Shown: positions 35,967 to 45,039, counted from the first letter of the stretch. The stretch: DNA of 64,000 nucleotides from Bythopirellula goksoeyrii (GCF_008065115.1 NZ_CP042913.1:4443278-4507277), one strand, 5' to 3'. A program made the numbers and translations. Notes: generated by a model not told the origin, from the letters alone.

Positions 35967-37019
35967 CTATTCTTCGGAACCGGCCAGAGCCTTCTTGGGA
36001 GTACGATCAACTCGATAAAGCCCCCAGTGTTTCTCTACTTCGTTCGGATGAGGGCCACCTTTCCAGGGTTCGTCAAACGCCTCAAAGTAGAATGTACAAA
36101 TCTTGTGTTCTCGAGCCCATTCGGTAAATTGCTCGTAGTACTGACGTTGCTCCGACTCACCTACTTCTCCTTTGATGAGTTTTGCTTGCTCTCCTTCGTT
36201 GTGAACTTGAGTGGCCCAACCTGCCTCACCAATGACTACCATTTTATCGGGATATTCTTTTTTTACCTCACCATAGATTTTTTCGGTCCACTCCATCGCC
36301 TTTGACAATTCCAGCCCTGCCCACAAGGCGTGGATATGCGTAACGATGAAGTCGATTTCATCGGCGATCTGTTTACTCTCGGGTTTATTCCAAAAATTGA
36401 AGTCGTCTGCGGTCGTTACAGGCACGTTCGTCGCAGAGCGGACTTCTCGAATGTGACGAATCAGTTCTTCCGGAGGAGTGCGGTGATCTGACCAAAACAC
36501 CTGAGTTTCATTGCCCACACTCACGGCAATGACCTCTTCGGGAAACGCATTTGCCAAACGGATAGCCGTAGCAATTTCCATTCTATTTGCTTCTTTTGCC
36601 AGTAAGGGATTGGCAGAACTCTCCTCGGGTACAATCCAAGCTCCTAGCATCATCTTGAACGGGAGACGCTTCTCGTGAATAATCTTGAGAACTTCCTCGG
36701 CTGATTCGCCCGCCCCATACATCCGGAGCAAATTCCAATGTTGAGAAAGCAAATTCAAATCTTCGGTTAGTTTCTCGCGCGTTGGCTGAAGGCCGCCCGG
36801 TGACTCTTCCTCACGATAAGGGCCGTAGGATATGCCTTGGCCAATCCACTTGTCTTTGAGGACAGGAGTGAACTCTCGCAAGACGAACTCATGCTCAGCA
36901 GAATCGACACTTGCTCCCTCAGGAACTACATGTTCATCAGCAAGTACTGGTCTATTAGTTAGAGACCAAACCCATACGACCCACAGCACTATCGCAAACC
37001 TTGAGAGACGAGTAGCCAT
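35967..37019 (-). CDS. GH17-like beta-1,3-glucanase
   Basis: A 350-residue secreted glycoside hydrolase. The signal peptide (LSRFAIVLWVVWVWSLTNRPVLA) is followed by a TIM-barrel of the GH17 type: GISYGPYR, WNLLRMYGAG, the acid/base Glu in VSVGNETQVFW (about residue 168) and the nucleophile Glu in VVIGEAGW (about 264), then FYFEAFDEPWKGG. The ATG at 37019 places the signal at the N-terminus; the frame opens at 37121. Family members cleave beta-1,3-glucans. It is 65 bases upstream of the GH94-like gene and would feed that enzyme if its products are imported. Confidence 0.85.
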   Translation of the reverse strand: MATRLSRFAIVLWVVWVWSLTNRPVLADEHVVPEGASVDSAEHEFVLREFTPVLKDKWIGQGISYGPYREEESPGGLQPTREKLTEDLNLLSQHWNLLRMYGAGESAEEVLKIIHEKRLPFKMMLGAWIVPEESSANPLLAKEANRMEIATAIRLANAFPEEVIAVSVGNETQVFWSDHRTPPEELIRHIREVRSATNVPVTTADDFNFWNKPESKQIADEIDFIVTHIHALWAGLELSKAMEWTEKIYGEVKKEYPDKMVVIGEAGWATQVHNEGEQAKLIKGEVGESEQRQYYEQFTEWAREHKICTFYFEAFDEPWKGGPHPNEVEKHWGLYRVDRTPKKALAGSEE

Positions 37020-37409
37020 AATCACACCAATCCTATTACTCGATAGAGGGGAAGCAGCAAGAAGTTTGAGATTAAGAGATCTGAAGCGAGTTAGAATCTT
37101 CACTATGGTCATTGTGATCACTTCTGATGGGTCTTACAACGGGTTACAAGAAGGAAAGCAATCAGGCCAAGAGTCAGTAACGTGACGATAATTCAAAATG
37201 TAAATTTGTTTCAAGGACCATTGTTCGACTTGAAGGCGATTTTTTGAGTCTTCGAATTCAAGCCGGAGTTCATTTCGATTTTTGAAGAACTTCGAAAGGC
37301 GTACCCGTTGGATATAATGCATACGGGGGAACTGTGGCCTATCAAGCAAACTTAATGGATGGCCAATCGGAACTTACACTTTGAAAGTTGGTCGACGTGG
37401 GTGATTTCG

Positions 37410-38219
37410 ATGAATGATTGTCTCACTCTGTTCCGTTTACTCGGGGTATGTGTTCTCTTTTTTTTTCGGTTCGCGGCAGCAGATAACGCTCTTAGTCACG
37501 AAGGCCGAATATTTTCGATCGAAGTCGTCAACGGTAAACTCCAGGTCCAAGGCATTAATACGGGCGAGCCGGACGGAGCTCCCACGACAAGGCCCTATGT
37601 GAACTCTATGCATGATCATTGGAAGAACTCTACGATACCAGAATTGGGCCCTATCGCGAATTCCTTCTTGCCAGACTACGAGATCCAAATCGGCACTGCA
37701 TTCGTTATTTTGAAGGATCATGAAGTTACTTTGGAACTCCTCAGTGCATCGCAGTGGGTCAATCCGCCGATGATGCCACTGCCGGGAACGATTCCTCACC
37801 TCCGGCCGCTCGACCCGGGGGAAGTGATCCGCATTGAAGCGGGTACCACCGTCACTACCGACTCGCTTGGCACTTTACTGCTTAGCTCCTCAGTCCCTCA
37901 GACGGGCATCGCAGATATCTTGGTGAATTACTCGATCGATGGCCATCCGACGAACGAAATCCACGTCCTTGAGTTCCGCCTCTCTGCGTCTCCTACAGAT
38001 CTCAATCAGCCCAGCATGATAAGAGACAGCGATCCCATCTATGTGCTGCTATCGCCAGATGGTGCCAATCCCATGGAAAAACTGCATTACGCGTCGCTGT
38101 ATTTAGAGCAGTACCTGGCAACAGTTCCAGAACCTAATTCTATCACATTGGTATGCTTGGCAACCGCTCTGTTGTGTACCAGGCCTTGCACCATAAACTC
38201 ACTAGGCTCAAACCTCTAA
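37410..38219 (+). CDS. PEP-CTERM secreted protein of unknown function
   Basis: A 269-residue protein. A signal peptide (LTLFRLLGVCVLFFFRFAAA) precedes a mostly beta body without a family I recognise (HEGRIFSIEVVNGKLQVQG, PYVNSMHDHWKNSTIPE, DYEIQIGTAFVILKDHEVTLEL). The C-terminus is a PEP-CTERM-type tail, VPEPNSITLVCLATALLC, ending with a short polar segment that lacks the usual Arg cluster. The ATG at 37410 is closest to the signal; the frame opens at 37359. It is convergent with the GH55-like gene and lies alone on its strand. Confidence 0.7.
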   Translation: MNDCLTLFRLLGVCVLFFFRFAAADNALSHEGRIFSIEVVNGKLQVQGINTGEPDGAPTTRPYVNSMHDHWKNSTIPELGPIANSFLPDYEIQIGTAFVILKDHEVTLELLSASQWVNPPMMPLPGTIPHLRPLDPGEVIRIEAGTTVTTDSLGTLLLSSSVPQTGIADILVNYSIDGHPTNEIHVLEFRLSASPTDLNQPSMIRDSDPIYVLLSPDGANPMEKLHYASLYLEQYLATVPEPNSITLVCLATALLCTRPCTINSLGSNL

Positions 38220-38230
38220 CGACTCTCTTC

Positions 38231-39997
38231 CTACTTCACGGTTGCCTTTTGCCGAGTGACGACTTCGCCTCCTTGTCCGTTGATCACGTTGAGAATCCCA
38301 CTTCCCGGCTGACCTCCCGAGAGGCGATGCGTCAACGCATGGTGAACGACGACGCCCTGGGAAATGGGCGTTTCGATTGCGTTCTCAGCAATCACAACTG
38401 CATCTTTGAACACATGGTAAACTCCCAGACCCCATGCCTCGTGGCTCACCACCTTTTCACCGACCTTGTACGACGCATACCCTTCGCCAGTGTCGCTCCG
38501 CCAAGCTTCCTGCGAAGGGGGATCGTAGGGCATTTCGCTCTGATAGAAAAAGACACGCCCTCCATTGCCATTCCAAACCGTCTGGTGCTTCTGTGTATGC
38601 TCGACAAACAGGGCATAAATCGTTACATCATCTCCCTCGACCCGCAGCCCCGTGTCACAAGTGTTTTCATCCCAGCCCACGTTGTTGCCATGGTCAGCGC
38701 GCCACAGCCATAGATTGTCGCCAACCACATGGTTGTCATAGATCGTCACCATCTGCTTCGCCTTACCCTCGCCATTGCCTCCCACGCGGCAAAAAATGTC
38801 GTGCAAACAAGTCGGATTCTCCTCATGACCTACGTTTCGATTTGGAAGTCCAATTTGCACCAGCGTTTCCACTTCTTTCGGGCTGGCGTCGAAAAGAATT
38901 CCGCTAATGATGACTCCCTCGCCGGCTTCCACGCGTAAGGTTGGCTTGCCGGAGGAGGAAGTTAGGCTTGGTAAACCCAGGCCAAAAATTACTGTGTCAG
39001 GTCGAGTAACAACAATCGTATCATCGAATGAATAAACCCCTGGGGTGAAGAGCAGATGCTTTCCAGATTGTAGAGCATTGTTTACGCTCTCGGCTGTATC
39101 GCGATCAGGCCGCGCAATGTGAAATCTCTCCAGCGGCAGCAGTTCCCCTCGTGATTCCTCATCATTCCACGTAATCCCAGTCGTCCCCTTGCGGCGGAGC
39201 GGCGGGACCAGCACGAACCATTGCCCGTCGTCCTTGGCTACAAGGTACGGTTTCTCGCGGACGACATGTGTCTGGTCAACCACGGTAAACGGCACATCAG
39301 GCCATTCGCCTTCAGGCGCATCGTTGCACCCCACGAAGACCATATTCCAAGCACCACCATTCCACTCTCGCCACTCACAATTTCTCGAGAACCACTGTTG
39401 CTGTGTACCGGGCTGGACACTCCCATCCACATTGCAGTCCGCCATGAACCCACCGCTCGACCAGCCTCCAGAGGACAGCTTGAGTTCCCCTTGAATATGT
39501 GTACGCCGCAAGGGCGCTGCCTGCGAAATTGCCCAAATGTTCACCCCATCCGGTGGCGCTACAGTGAGATTCTCGACTGCCCTCCAGAAATTGCATGTAG
39601 CGTTTCGATTCATCCATGCTGCGTCCGTCCAAACGTGGCCCGCGATCGTCACATCACTGGGCGATTCGCCCAGCCCTGCCACATGGGTATAAAAACCAAC
39701 CGGTACTTCAAGCTCATAGTTCCCCGGCTTGAAGAGCAGCGCAAATCGACCCTTACCGAATTGCGCCCGCTCCTGCTGAGCGAAAACTGTGTCGATCTGA
39801 TGTTGTGCCTCGCCTTGCCCTGGTTCGAATACGAAAACATTTGGCCCAAGGTCAGGTGCAGGCGGAACCGCATCTACGTTAAGTGCTGGCGACGGCTCCT
39901 TGGCAGCAAGATTCGATGAACCTATTAGCGAATCGTGACCAAGTATCCAGGCGATTAGAAACAATGAGACGATTGATCCGAGGTTTCCGGGAGCCAT
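38231..39997 (-). CDS. GH55-like twin right-handed beta-helix protein
   Basis: A 588-residue exported protein. A hydrophobic leader (GSIVSLFLIAWILGHDSLIG) precedes two stacked pectate-lyase-like beta-helix repeats: the first from FVFEPGQGEAQHQIDTVFAQQ through LLFKPGNYELEVPVGFYTHVAG, the second from DTAESVNNALQSGKHLLFTPGVYSFDDT. This twin-helix layout recalls GH55 beta-1,3-glucanases; I also recall similar proteins in Streptomyces misannotated as adenylyl cyclase. Conserved blocks are NFWRAVENL, AISQAAPLRRTH, WRADHGNNVGW and GNGGRVFFYQSE. Start choice is uncertain: ATGs at 39997, 40054 and 40087 are open. Substrate assignment to beta-1,3-glucan is inference from fold and neighbours. Confidence 0.65.
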   Translation of the reverse strand: MAPGNLGSIVSLFLIAWILGHDSLIGSSNLAAKEPSPALNVDAVPPAPDLGPNVFVFEPGQGEAQHQIDTVFAQQERAQFGKGRFALLFKPGNYELEVPVGFYTHVAGLGESPSDVTIAGHVWTDAAWMNRNATCNFWRAVENLTVAPPDGVNIWAISQAAPLRRTHIQGELKLSSGGWSSGGFMADCNVDGSVQPGTQQQWFSRNCEWREWNGGAWNMVFVGCNDAPEGEWPDVPFTVVDQTHVVREKPYLVAKDDGQWFVLVPPLRRKGTTGITWNDEESRGELLPLERFHIARPDRDTAESVNNALQSGKHLLFTPGVYSFDDTIVVTRPDTVIFGLGLPSLTSSSGKPTLRVEAGEGVIISGILFDASPKEVETLVQIGLPNRNVGHEENPTCLHDIFCRVGGNGEGKAKQMVTIYDNHVVGDNLWLWRADHGNNVGWDENTCDTGLRVEGDDVTIYALFVEHTQKHQTVWNGNGGRVFFYQSEMPYDPPSQEAWRSDTGEGYASYKVGEKVVSHEAWGLGVYHVFKDAVVIAENAIETPISQGVVVHHALTHRLSGGQPGSGILNVINGQGGEVVTRQKATVK

Positions 39998-40091
39998 CTT
40001 CGCGTCTTTGATGCGATGAGAGGTTCTTTTCAGCAATGTCACAAAATGAATCATTGAAGACTTCGTGTATATTAAGGACATGGACATGAAA

Positions 40092-40102
40092 ATGTTTTAC
40101 AT
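40092..40102. promoter_or_regulatory. Inverted repeat ATGTTTTACAT
   Basis: A 4-3-4 inverted repeat in the divergent region between the GH55-like and GH30 genes. It resembles the ATGTA/TACAT repeat upstream of the GntR/LacI-type regulator at 11379, with one base less per arm. Chance occurrence cannot be excluded. Confidence 0.25.
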
Positions 40103-40254
40103 GGGAATTCGCTTCACAAGATAGGACTACAACTTCAAATCTTTATGTAAGCCATTTCGAATCGGCTGGTGTCGCTAATTGAAAATTGACTTGTCGATAG
40201 TTACAATCCTGAAACTTTGCAGCTTATCCGTCAATCACAACAAGTAGCACTTCT

Positions 40255-41763
40255 ATGTCTATTTCATCCTTCTGGCTTTGTATAGTCACCATCTTGGTAG
40301 GTCATCAAGCAAATTTGGCGCCTTGTCATGCGAAGGATTCCTTGCAGATCAAGATTTTTGAGACCTCACGTGCAGGCGCAAAGCTCATGGAACGAACCCA
40401 CGAACATCTGTCTAGTGCTAATGACTCAGAGCTTCCCACTATCCGAATTCAGAAAGAGCAACGTTTTCAAAAAATCTTCGGCTTCGGGGGTGCTTTCACC
40501 GAATCCACCGCGTATGTATTGAATCAGCTAGATAGTGAGAAGAGAAAGGAAGTCATCAACTCCTACTTCAGCCCTGCAGGTGCAAACTATTCCTTGACTC
40601 GGACGCACATTAATAGTTGCGATTTCTCACTCGATACCTATGCCTATGCCAATACGGCGAGCGATATCAATCTCGTAGATTTTAGTGTCGAGCCCGACCT
40701 CGATGATCTCGTTCCCCTCATCCAGGACGCCTTGGCAGTTCCACATGCCGAGTTCAAGATCATTGCCTCTCCCTGGACCGCTCCCCCCTGGATGAAAGAT
40801 AATAACCTCTGGTATGGCGGTTCCCTCAAGTCAGAATTCTATCCAACATGGGCACTCTATTTCTCGAAGTATATTCAGGAATATGAAAAGCTGGGCATCC
40901 CCATTTGGTCGGTCACTGTCGAGAACGAACCGCTTGGAAATGGTGCCCAATGGGAGAGCATGATATACACCCCTGCCACGATGGCTGACTTCATCAAGAA
41001 TCACCTTGGCCCTCGCTTCCAAGAGGATGGAATCGATACCAAGATACTCATTTACGACCAAAATCGAGACCATCTGAAGCAGTGGGTTACCGAAGTCTTT
41101 AGCGACCCCGAAGTAGCCAAGTTCGTGTACGGGACAGCCGTCCATTGGTACAGCAGTACGGTCGAATGGTATCCCGAAGTTCTTACCGAAGTGCATGAAG
41201 CATTTCCTGACAAGCCGCTAATCGAAACCGAAGGTTGCATCGACGCAGAGATACCACATTGGCAAGATGACGATTGGTACTGGAGTAAAGAAGCGACGGA
41301 TTGGGGGTATGACTGGGCACCCGAAGAGGACAAACACCTTCACCCGAAATACGTGCCCGTCTACCGATATGCCCGAGATATAATCGGAGGACTCAACTCT
41401 TGGCTCAGCGGTTGGGTCGACTGGAATCTCGTGCTAGACGACAAGGGAGGTCCCAACCATGCGAAGAACTGGTGTATCGCGCCTGTCCTGGTGAAACCTG
41501 AAACCAAGGAAGTCTATTACACTCCGCTCTACTATGTGATGGCGCACTTCAGCAAATTCATTCGACCTGGTGCGATCCGACTAGGAATCGATTGTGAAGC
41601 GAAAGATCTCATGGTCACTGCCTGCAGCAATCCCAATGGCAGCATCGCCGTGGTCGCGCTCAACCAAACAGAAAAAGCAGTAAGCTACAAACTCGTATGT
41701 GACAACCTTCACACGACACTTACTATACCAGCTGAAGCGATTCAAACAATTGTGCTAGATTAG
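40255..41763 (+). CDS. GH30 glucosylceramidase-type glycosidase
   Basis: A 502-residue secreted glycosidase of family GH30. The leader (SSFWLCIVTILVGHQANLAPCHA) is followed by the typical GFGGAFTESTAYVLNQL and LTRTHINSCDFSLDTYAY, PWTAPPWMKDN, the acid/base Glu in VTVENEPLG (about residue 225), the nucleophile Glu in IETEGC (about 326), and SWLSGWVDWNLVLDDKGGPNHAKNWC. Such enzymes cleave beta-linked glucosides; bacterial members include beta-1,6-glucanases. Placed beside GH16, GH17 and GH55-like genes, removal of beta-1,6 branches from laminarin is a likely role. It starts with an ATG at 40255. Confidence 0.9.
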   Translation: MSISSFWLCIVTILVGHQANLAPCHAKDSLQIKIFETSRAGAKLMERTHEHLSSANDSELPTIRIQKEQRFQKIFGFGGAFTESTAYVLNQLDSEKRKEVINSYFSPAGANYSLTRTHINSCDFSLDTYAYANTASDINLVDFSVEPDLDDLVPLIQDALAVPHAEFKIIASPWTAPPWMKDNNLWYGGSLKSEFYPTWALYFSKYIQEYEKLGIPIWSVTVENEPLGNGAQWESMIYTPATMADFIKNHLGPRFQEDGIDTKILIYDQNRDHLKQWVTEVFSDPEVAKFVYGTAVHWYSSTVEWYPEVLTEVHEAFPDKPLIETEGCIDAEIPHWQDDDWYWSKEATDWGYDWAPEEDKHLHPKYVPVYRYARDIIGGLNSWLSGWVDWNLVLDDKGGPNHAKNWCIAPVLVKPETKEVYYTPLYYVMAHFSKFIRPGAIRLGIDCEAKDLMVTACSNPNGSIAVVALNQTEKAVSYKLVCDNLHTTLTIPAEAIQTIVLD

Positions 41764-41775
41764 CACTGGTATTAA

Positions 41776-41907
41776 ATGGATATGCGGGATCGAGTGCATC
41801 AAGAACTCGACAAGCACAATCCTAAACAGGTGAGATTGCTTCTTGGTCCCCTGCCCCAAACAGAATTGGCCTCCTCACCAGAATGTGTGGGTGAATTCTG
41901 GTGTTGA
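41776..41907 (+). CDS. Small hypothetical ORF
   Basis: A 43-residue frame (MDMRDRVHQELDKHNPKQ, ending GEFWC) directly after GH30. It has a polar, coding-like composition but no ribosome-binding site and no recognised family. It could be a short tail remnant of a decayed gene. Confidence 0.2.
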   Translation: MDMRDRVHQELDKHNPKQVRLLLGPLPQTELASSPECVGEFWC

Positions 41908-41911
41908 ATCA

Positions 41912-42106
41912 ATGATATCCGTCCATAGAGCAAGTTGGATCAAGCTTGCTTTACTACTGATTGCGACAACACTCGGAGCCTTGCCGCTTGTCGCTGCAGA
42001 AACAGAACTCCAAACGCCAAACGATGGCAAAGTAAGTTGGCCGACGGCCACGCAAACTTCACGGCCATGGACTCGATGGTGGTGGCACGGCGCACTCTTC
42101 GGGTAG
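41912..42106 (+). pseudogene. Truncated secreted glycosidase remnant (GH106-like start)
   Basis: A 64-residue frame with a complete signal peptide (SWIKLALLLIATTLGALPLVAA), then ETELQTPNDGKVSWPTA and RPWTRWWWHGALFG before a TAG. The PWTRWWW block near the start of the mature protein matches the N-terminus of large secreted glycosidases of the GH106/GH2-like type, normally 900 residues or more. Nothing downstream continues it in any frame that I can recognise. It looks like the 5' stub of a deleted gene. Confidence 0.6.
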
Positions 42107-42440
42107 TTGCTCTGCCGGGGCTGAAATCGATATTGGCGTCTGACCTACCACATCAGGCTTGAATAGTACCGTATGTTCACTCGGAAGGCTCAGCATTGCC
42201 GCCCCTTAAGAAGCCACTCCTGTGAGCCTCGAAGGTTTGTTTCACCAGCGAGAAAATACTCCGCGTCATCGGCCAATGGTGTTGAGCTACTAAAATATCT
42301 TTGATGCTTTGGGGATAAGAAACCTCACGACATAAGTTGATCAGACATGCGCTGCCTGATGGAGGACGCTCGCAGAAGTCCGCGCCGCAAGGCGCTTAAT
42401 AGAGCAATATACCTTTGGGGGTCGAAGCGATAGACGGCGT
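42107..42440. other. Decayed region between remnant and GH10 gene
   Basis: These 334 bases carry no intact gene. On the minus strand, short coding-like stretches occur in different frames (for example ADDAEYFLAGETNLRG, and LPSEHTVLFKPDVVG), consistent with a frameshifted remnant, though I do not recognise the family. A CGCGCCGCAAGGCGC partial inverted repeat lies near 42380-42395. Confidence 0.3.
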
Positions 42441-44528
42441 TCATGCAGGTTGAAGACACCTATTACGGAGGAAATAGCTGCCTTGAACAAGAACAAGTAT
42501 TAGCATCAAGCCCCATGAAGTCGGTTCTGGTACAACTGCGACCGGCAGACTTGGCGAACTGCCAAATTGTCTTTGCCATAGCAAGAAATCCCTGCCGTCG
42601 ACAATTCCGTCACCATTCGCATCGCCCGACGACTGCACTGCACCAGAGGAAGTTCCATACCATGTTGACCACACCGTGAGGTCCTTTCCATCAACGTTAC
42701 CGTCCCCATCAAAGTCTGCACTAAGGGTTGGAAGCGCGACATCAAGAATCAGTCCGCCGTCGGTCAGACTTGCGGTAACAACTTGAACTGCCCCGTTGTG
42801 CGTCACGGTGATCTCATAGTCGCCTTTGAATCCTCTGAGATCGATAGAACCGGCGAGTTCTGAAGTCAGTTCCTCATCCGTCCACCAATCGGAGTAGACC
42901 AAATCAAGATAGGCTTGACCATTCGGCTTCATCGTCCAATCACTGCTGAACATCGCCGCTTCTGGTCGCCAATGAGCGTCTTCCCAGAAGCCCCACATCA
43001 GGAAGTCATCAATGTCTTCATGAGCGAACACCGCCGTCAGAAAATCACGAGTATATTCAGCTTGGAGTTGCTCATCTGAAGTGCCGAAGTCGAATTCTGT
43101 GATTTGCATATCAAGTCCAAGCTGAGCAAAACGATCAAATATCGTCCACAGATCCTCAGGACCCGTCAAATCTCCTTGTGAAAAATGTCCTTGAAAACCG
43201 ATGCCGTCAATCGGGGCATTGTTGTTTACGAGGAATTCCACCGTGTCGAAGTATTCTTGTTGGTTGAAAGTGTTCGTCCCGCCACCCGAAGAGAGAATGC
43301 CAAAATTATTGATATATCGCTTCGCTGTCGGGTCAGCAGCCAAGGCAGCATTGAACCAATCGACCATGGCCAGGTCTCCCTCCGAGAGATTATCCATGAC
43401 ATCATGATTGGTGCGAGTCTCATTAATCACATCCCAGGCTGATAGTTGACCAGCAAACGTACCAGCGATGTCGGCTATGTGATCAGCGATAGCAGTGCGC
43501 AGCTGTTGTTGCTGTGCCCCGTTGAGTGGCGCATTGTCGAGCAAATTCTTAATCGGTGTCGGCAAGTTGCTGTAACCTGGCCAAACAAGCGTGTGACCGC
43601 GGACGCTGATGTCTTGCCCAGCAAGCCAATTCACAGCATTCTGAGCACCAGACTGAGTAAAATTGCTGCCCCACTCACCTTCCCAAGGTGGCCACTTCAG
43701 ATTGTTTTCGATGGTGGCCAGATTGAACAGTTCAGAGACTTTCTGCTTGTACGCGTCATGAACTGGGTTGCTATCTCGTAGTCTGCTGGCGACAACTGCC
43801 GATCCAAACCCGAATTCATGTTCTGTCATCTGCACGGAGACCTCCGCGCCAGAAACTGCATTGCCGAGAGAGTCTGTGACATTGATTTGAATATCGGCTT
43901 TGCGATTGGCTTCGATACGCGCTGCGGCTTCAGTCCGCCACAGAGCATCTGGCTCAGCACCTGGGTAGGCCGGTGGGGCGGGAACGGTATCAGAGATCGC
44001 CACCCTATCGAAGCTCAAATCGAATGGGGAAGGCGAACTGAAAGTACCAAGTACTTGCCAAGTGGTGATATCGCTGAGATCTAAATTGGCAAAGTCGCCG
44101 ACGCCATGCGTCGGATTGGCGAGGGTAGTCGCGGAAACCAATGTACTGGGAACGCCGATATCAAGACTTGAAACACCAAACGTCCATTTACCTGTTCTAC
44201 CAGAGGAGTCAATCAGTTCGAGATCAAACTTGTCTACTCCATTGCCAGCGTTTGGAAACAAATCGACCACGAAACGGCTATCGGCGTGAGAAGCGAGGTC
44301 AAGCGAAAGGCCAATACCAGCACCACCCGAATCATCCACCGGGTCATGGATGCGAACTGAGTTCACTCCAGTAGACTGATTAAAGCCGCCAAACGTATAG
44401 TCAAAGCCTGTGCCGTTAAAATCCGACAAGACGAGATCTGCAGCAACAGCTGGCCGTAGAACGAGAATGCTGAGTAGAGAAAATACTAGCCACTTCCAGC
44501 GACAAGGGCCTTTAAGCCAGTGATTCAT
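42441..44528 (-). CDS. GH10 endo-xylanase with dockerin and PEP-CTERM
   Basis: A 695-residue secreted xylanase. After a signal peptide (WLVFSLLSILVLRPAVAA), residues 30-180 are a CBM-like sandwich (LVLSDFNGTGFDYTFGGF, STGVNSVRIHDPVDDSGG). The GH10 barrel holds VRGHTLVWPGYSNLP, the acid/base Glu in WDVINETRTNHD (about residue 368) and the nucleophile Glu in ITEFDFGT (about 477). A dockerin-like pair (ADFDGDGNVDGKDLTVWSTWYG, GDANGDGIVDGRDFLLWQRQFG) and a PEP tail (VPEPTSWGLMLILVLVQG) follow. The ATG at 44528 places the signal at the N-terminus; the frame opens at 44717. The promoter overlaps a LacI-type operator, so expression is probably xylan-inducible. Confidence 0.9.
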   Translation of the reverse strand: MNHWLKGPCRWKWLVFSLLSILVLRPAVAADLVLSDFNGTGFDYTFGGFNQSTGVNSVRIHDPVDDSGGAGIGLSLDLASHADSRFVVDLFPNAGNGVDKFDLELIDSSGRTGKWTFGVSSLDIGVPSTLVSATTLANPTHGVGDFANLDLSDITTWQVLGTFSSPSPFDLSFDRVAISDTVPAPPAYPGAEPDALWRTEAAARIEANRKADIQINVTDSLGNAVSGAEVSVQMTEHEFGFGSAVVASRLRDSNPVHDAYKQKVSELFNLATIENNLKWPPWEGEWGSNFTQSGAQNAVNWLAGQDISVRGHTLVWPGYSNLPTPIKNLLDNAPLNGAQQQQLRTAIADHIADIAGTFAGQLSAWDVINETRTNHDVMDNLSEGDLAMVDWFNAALAADPTAKRYINNFGILSSGGGTNTFNQQEYFDTVEFLVNNNAPIDGIGFQGHFSQGDLTGPEDLWTIFDRFAQLGLDMQITEFDFGTSDEQLQAEYTRDFLTAVFAHEDIDDFLMWGFWEDAHWRPEAAMFSSDWTMKPNGQAYLDLVYSDWWTDEELTSELAGSIDLRGFKGDYEITVTHNGAVQVVTASLTDGGLILDVALPTLSADFDGDGNVDGKDLTVWSTWYGTSSGAVQSSGDANGDGIVDGRDFLLWQRQFGSSPSLPVAVVPEPTSWGLMLILVLVQGSYFLRNRCLQPA

Positions 44529-44776
44529 TCGAAGGTGTTGGCAATCTCTATATTCAAGTAAGTTTCCATCCATTACAATCACCAGCCTCAGAAAAGAAAA
44601 AGTTCCAAGAGACGTTACTTGACACCGGTCGACGATTGCCGTCATCCATTCTAGGTCGCACATCTCAAGAAGAGTCGTTTCACTCTTCCTTCGATGGCAA
44701 GCCTGCAGCATTCCCAACGCAGGAACGCGCTCAGAAATAAGCGCGGATTCCGGCTAATTCAACATCTACAAGCAGG

Positions 44777-44805
44777 ATTTTCTCATGTAGTGACAGCGCT
44801 GTCAA
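44777..44805 (-). promoter_or_regulatory. Promoter for GH10 xylanase
   Basis: Minus strand TTGACA (perfect) and GAAAAT (4/6) with a 17-base spacer. The -35 and spacer lie inside the palindromic operator at 44791-44804, so repressor binding would exclude RNA polymerase. Confidence 0.5.
44791..44804. promoter_or_regulatory. Perfect LacI-type operator TGACAGCGCTGTCA
   Basis: A perfect 14-base palindrome with the central CGCG-type core (GCGC) of LacI operators. It overlaps the GH10 promoter. A one-mismatch copy lies 95 bases away, centre to centre, beside the LacI gene. Confidence 0.7.
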
Positions 44806-44824
44806 ATATTTTCCAAATTTTTAA

Positions 44825-44853
44825 TTGACTTTCTCAAAAAATAGGATTAGCAT
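44825..44853 (+). promoter_or_regulatory. Candidate promoter for LacI gene
   Basis: TTGACT (5/6) and TAGCAT (4/6), 17 bases apart, lie between the two operators. A start near 44860 would place the second operator at about +26. Confidence 0.35.
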
Positions 44854-44885
44854 CAAAATCACGCTGTGAAATGGTGGTTTCTATT

Positions 44886-44899
44886 TGACAGCGCTATCA
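44886..44899. promoter_or_regulatory. LacI-type operator TGACAGCGCTATCA
   Basis: One base different from the palindrome at 44791. The 95-base spacing is close to nine turns of DNA, so a tetrameric LacI protein could bind both on one face and form a loop. Confidence 0.65.
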
Positions 44900-45039
44900 C
44901 ATAAGACTTTTTGCTCATCTGCATTTACTACTTAGTTACTTTCGCGCCTTTGGAAAGCACCTCTCGTCGAGAGATTCAATGGTACACGCCCACCAGCGAT
45001 CTACCAAGAATTTGTTGACGGGAATCGGAGTAGAACATC

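Larger units (their letters stand above)
44529..45039. other. Divergent regulatory region, GH10/LacI
   Basis: This 511-base gap separates GH10 (minus) from LacI (plus). It contains two near-identical inverted repeats, a strong minus-strand promoter and a weaker plus-strand promoter, each annotated separately. I see no coding sequence in it beyond the rejected 5' extension of GH10. Confidence 0.8.

Noticed and set aside
39221-39919. 232-residue plus-strand ORF
   Set aside because: It lies antisense within the GH55-like gene, has no ribosome-binding site, and its composition (Cys/Arg/His-rich) is that of a shadow frame.
42370-42400. CGCGCCGCAAGGCGC repeat as an integron or attachment site
   Set aside because: Too short and imperfect, with no integrase nearby.
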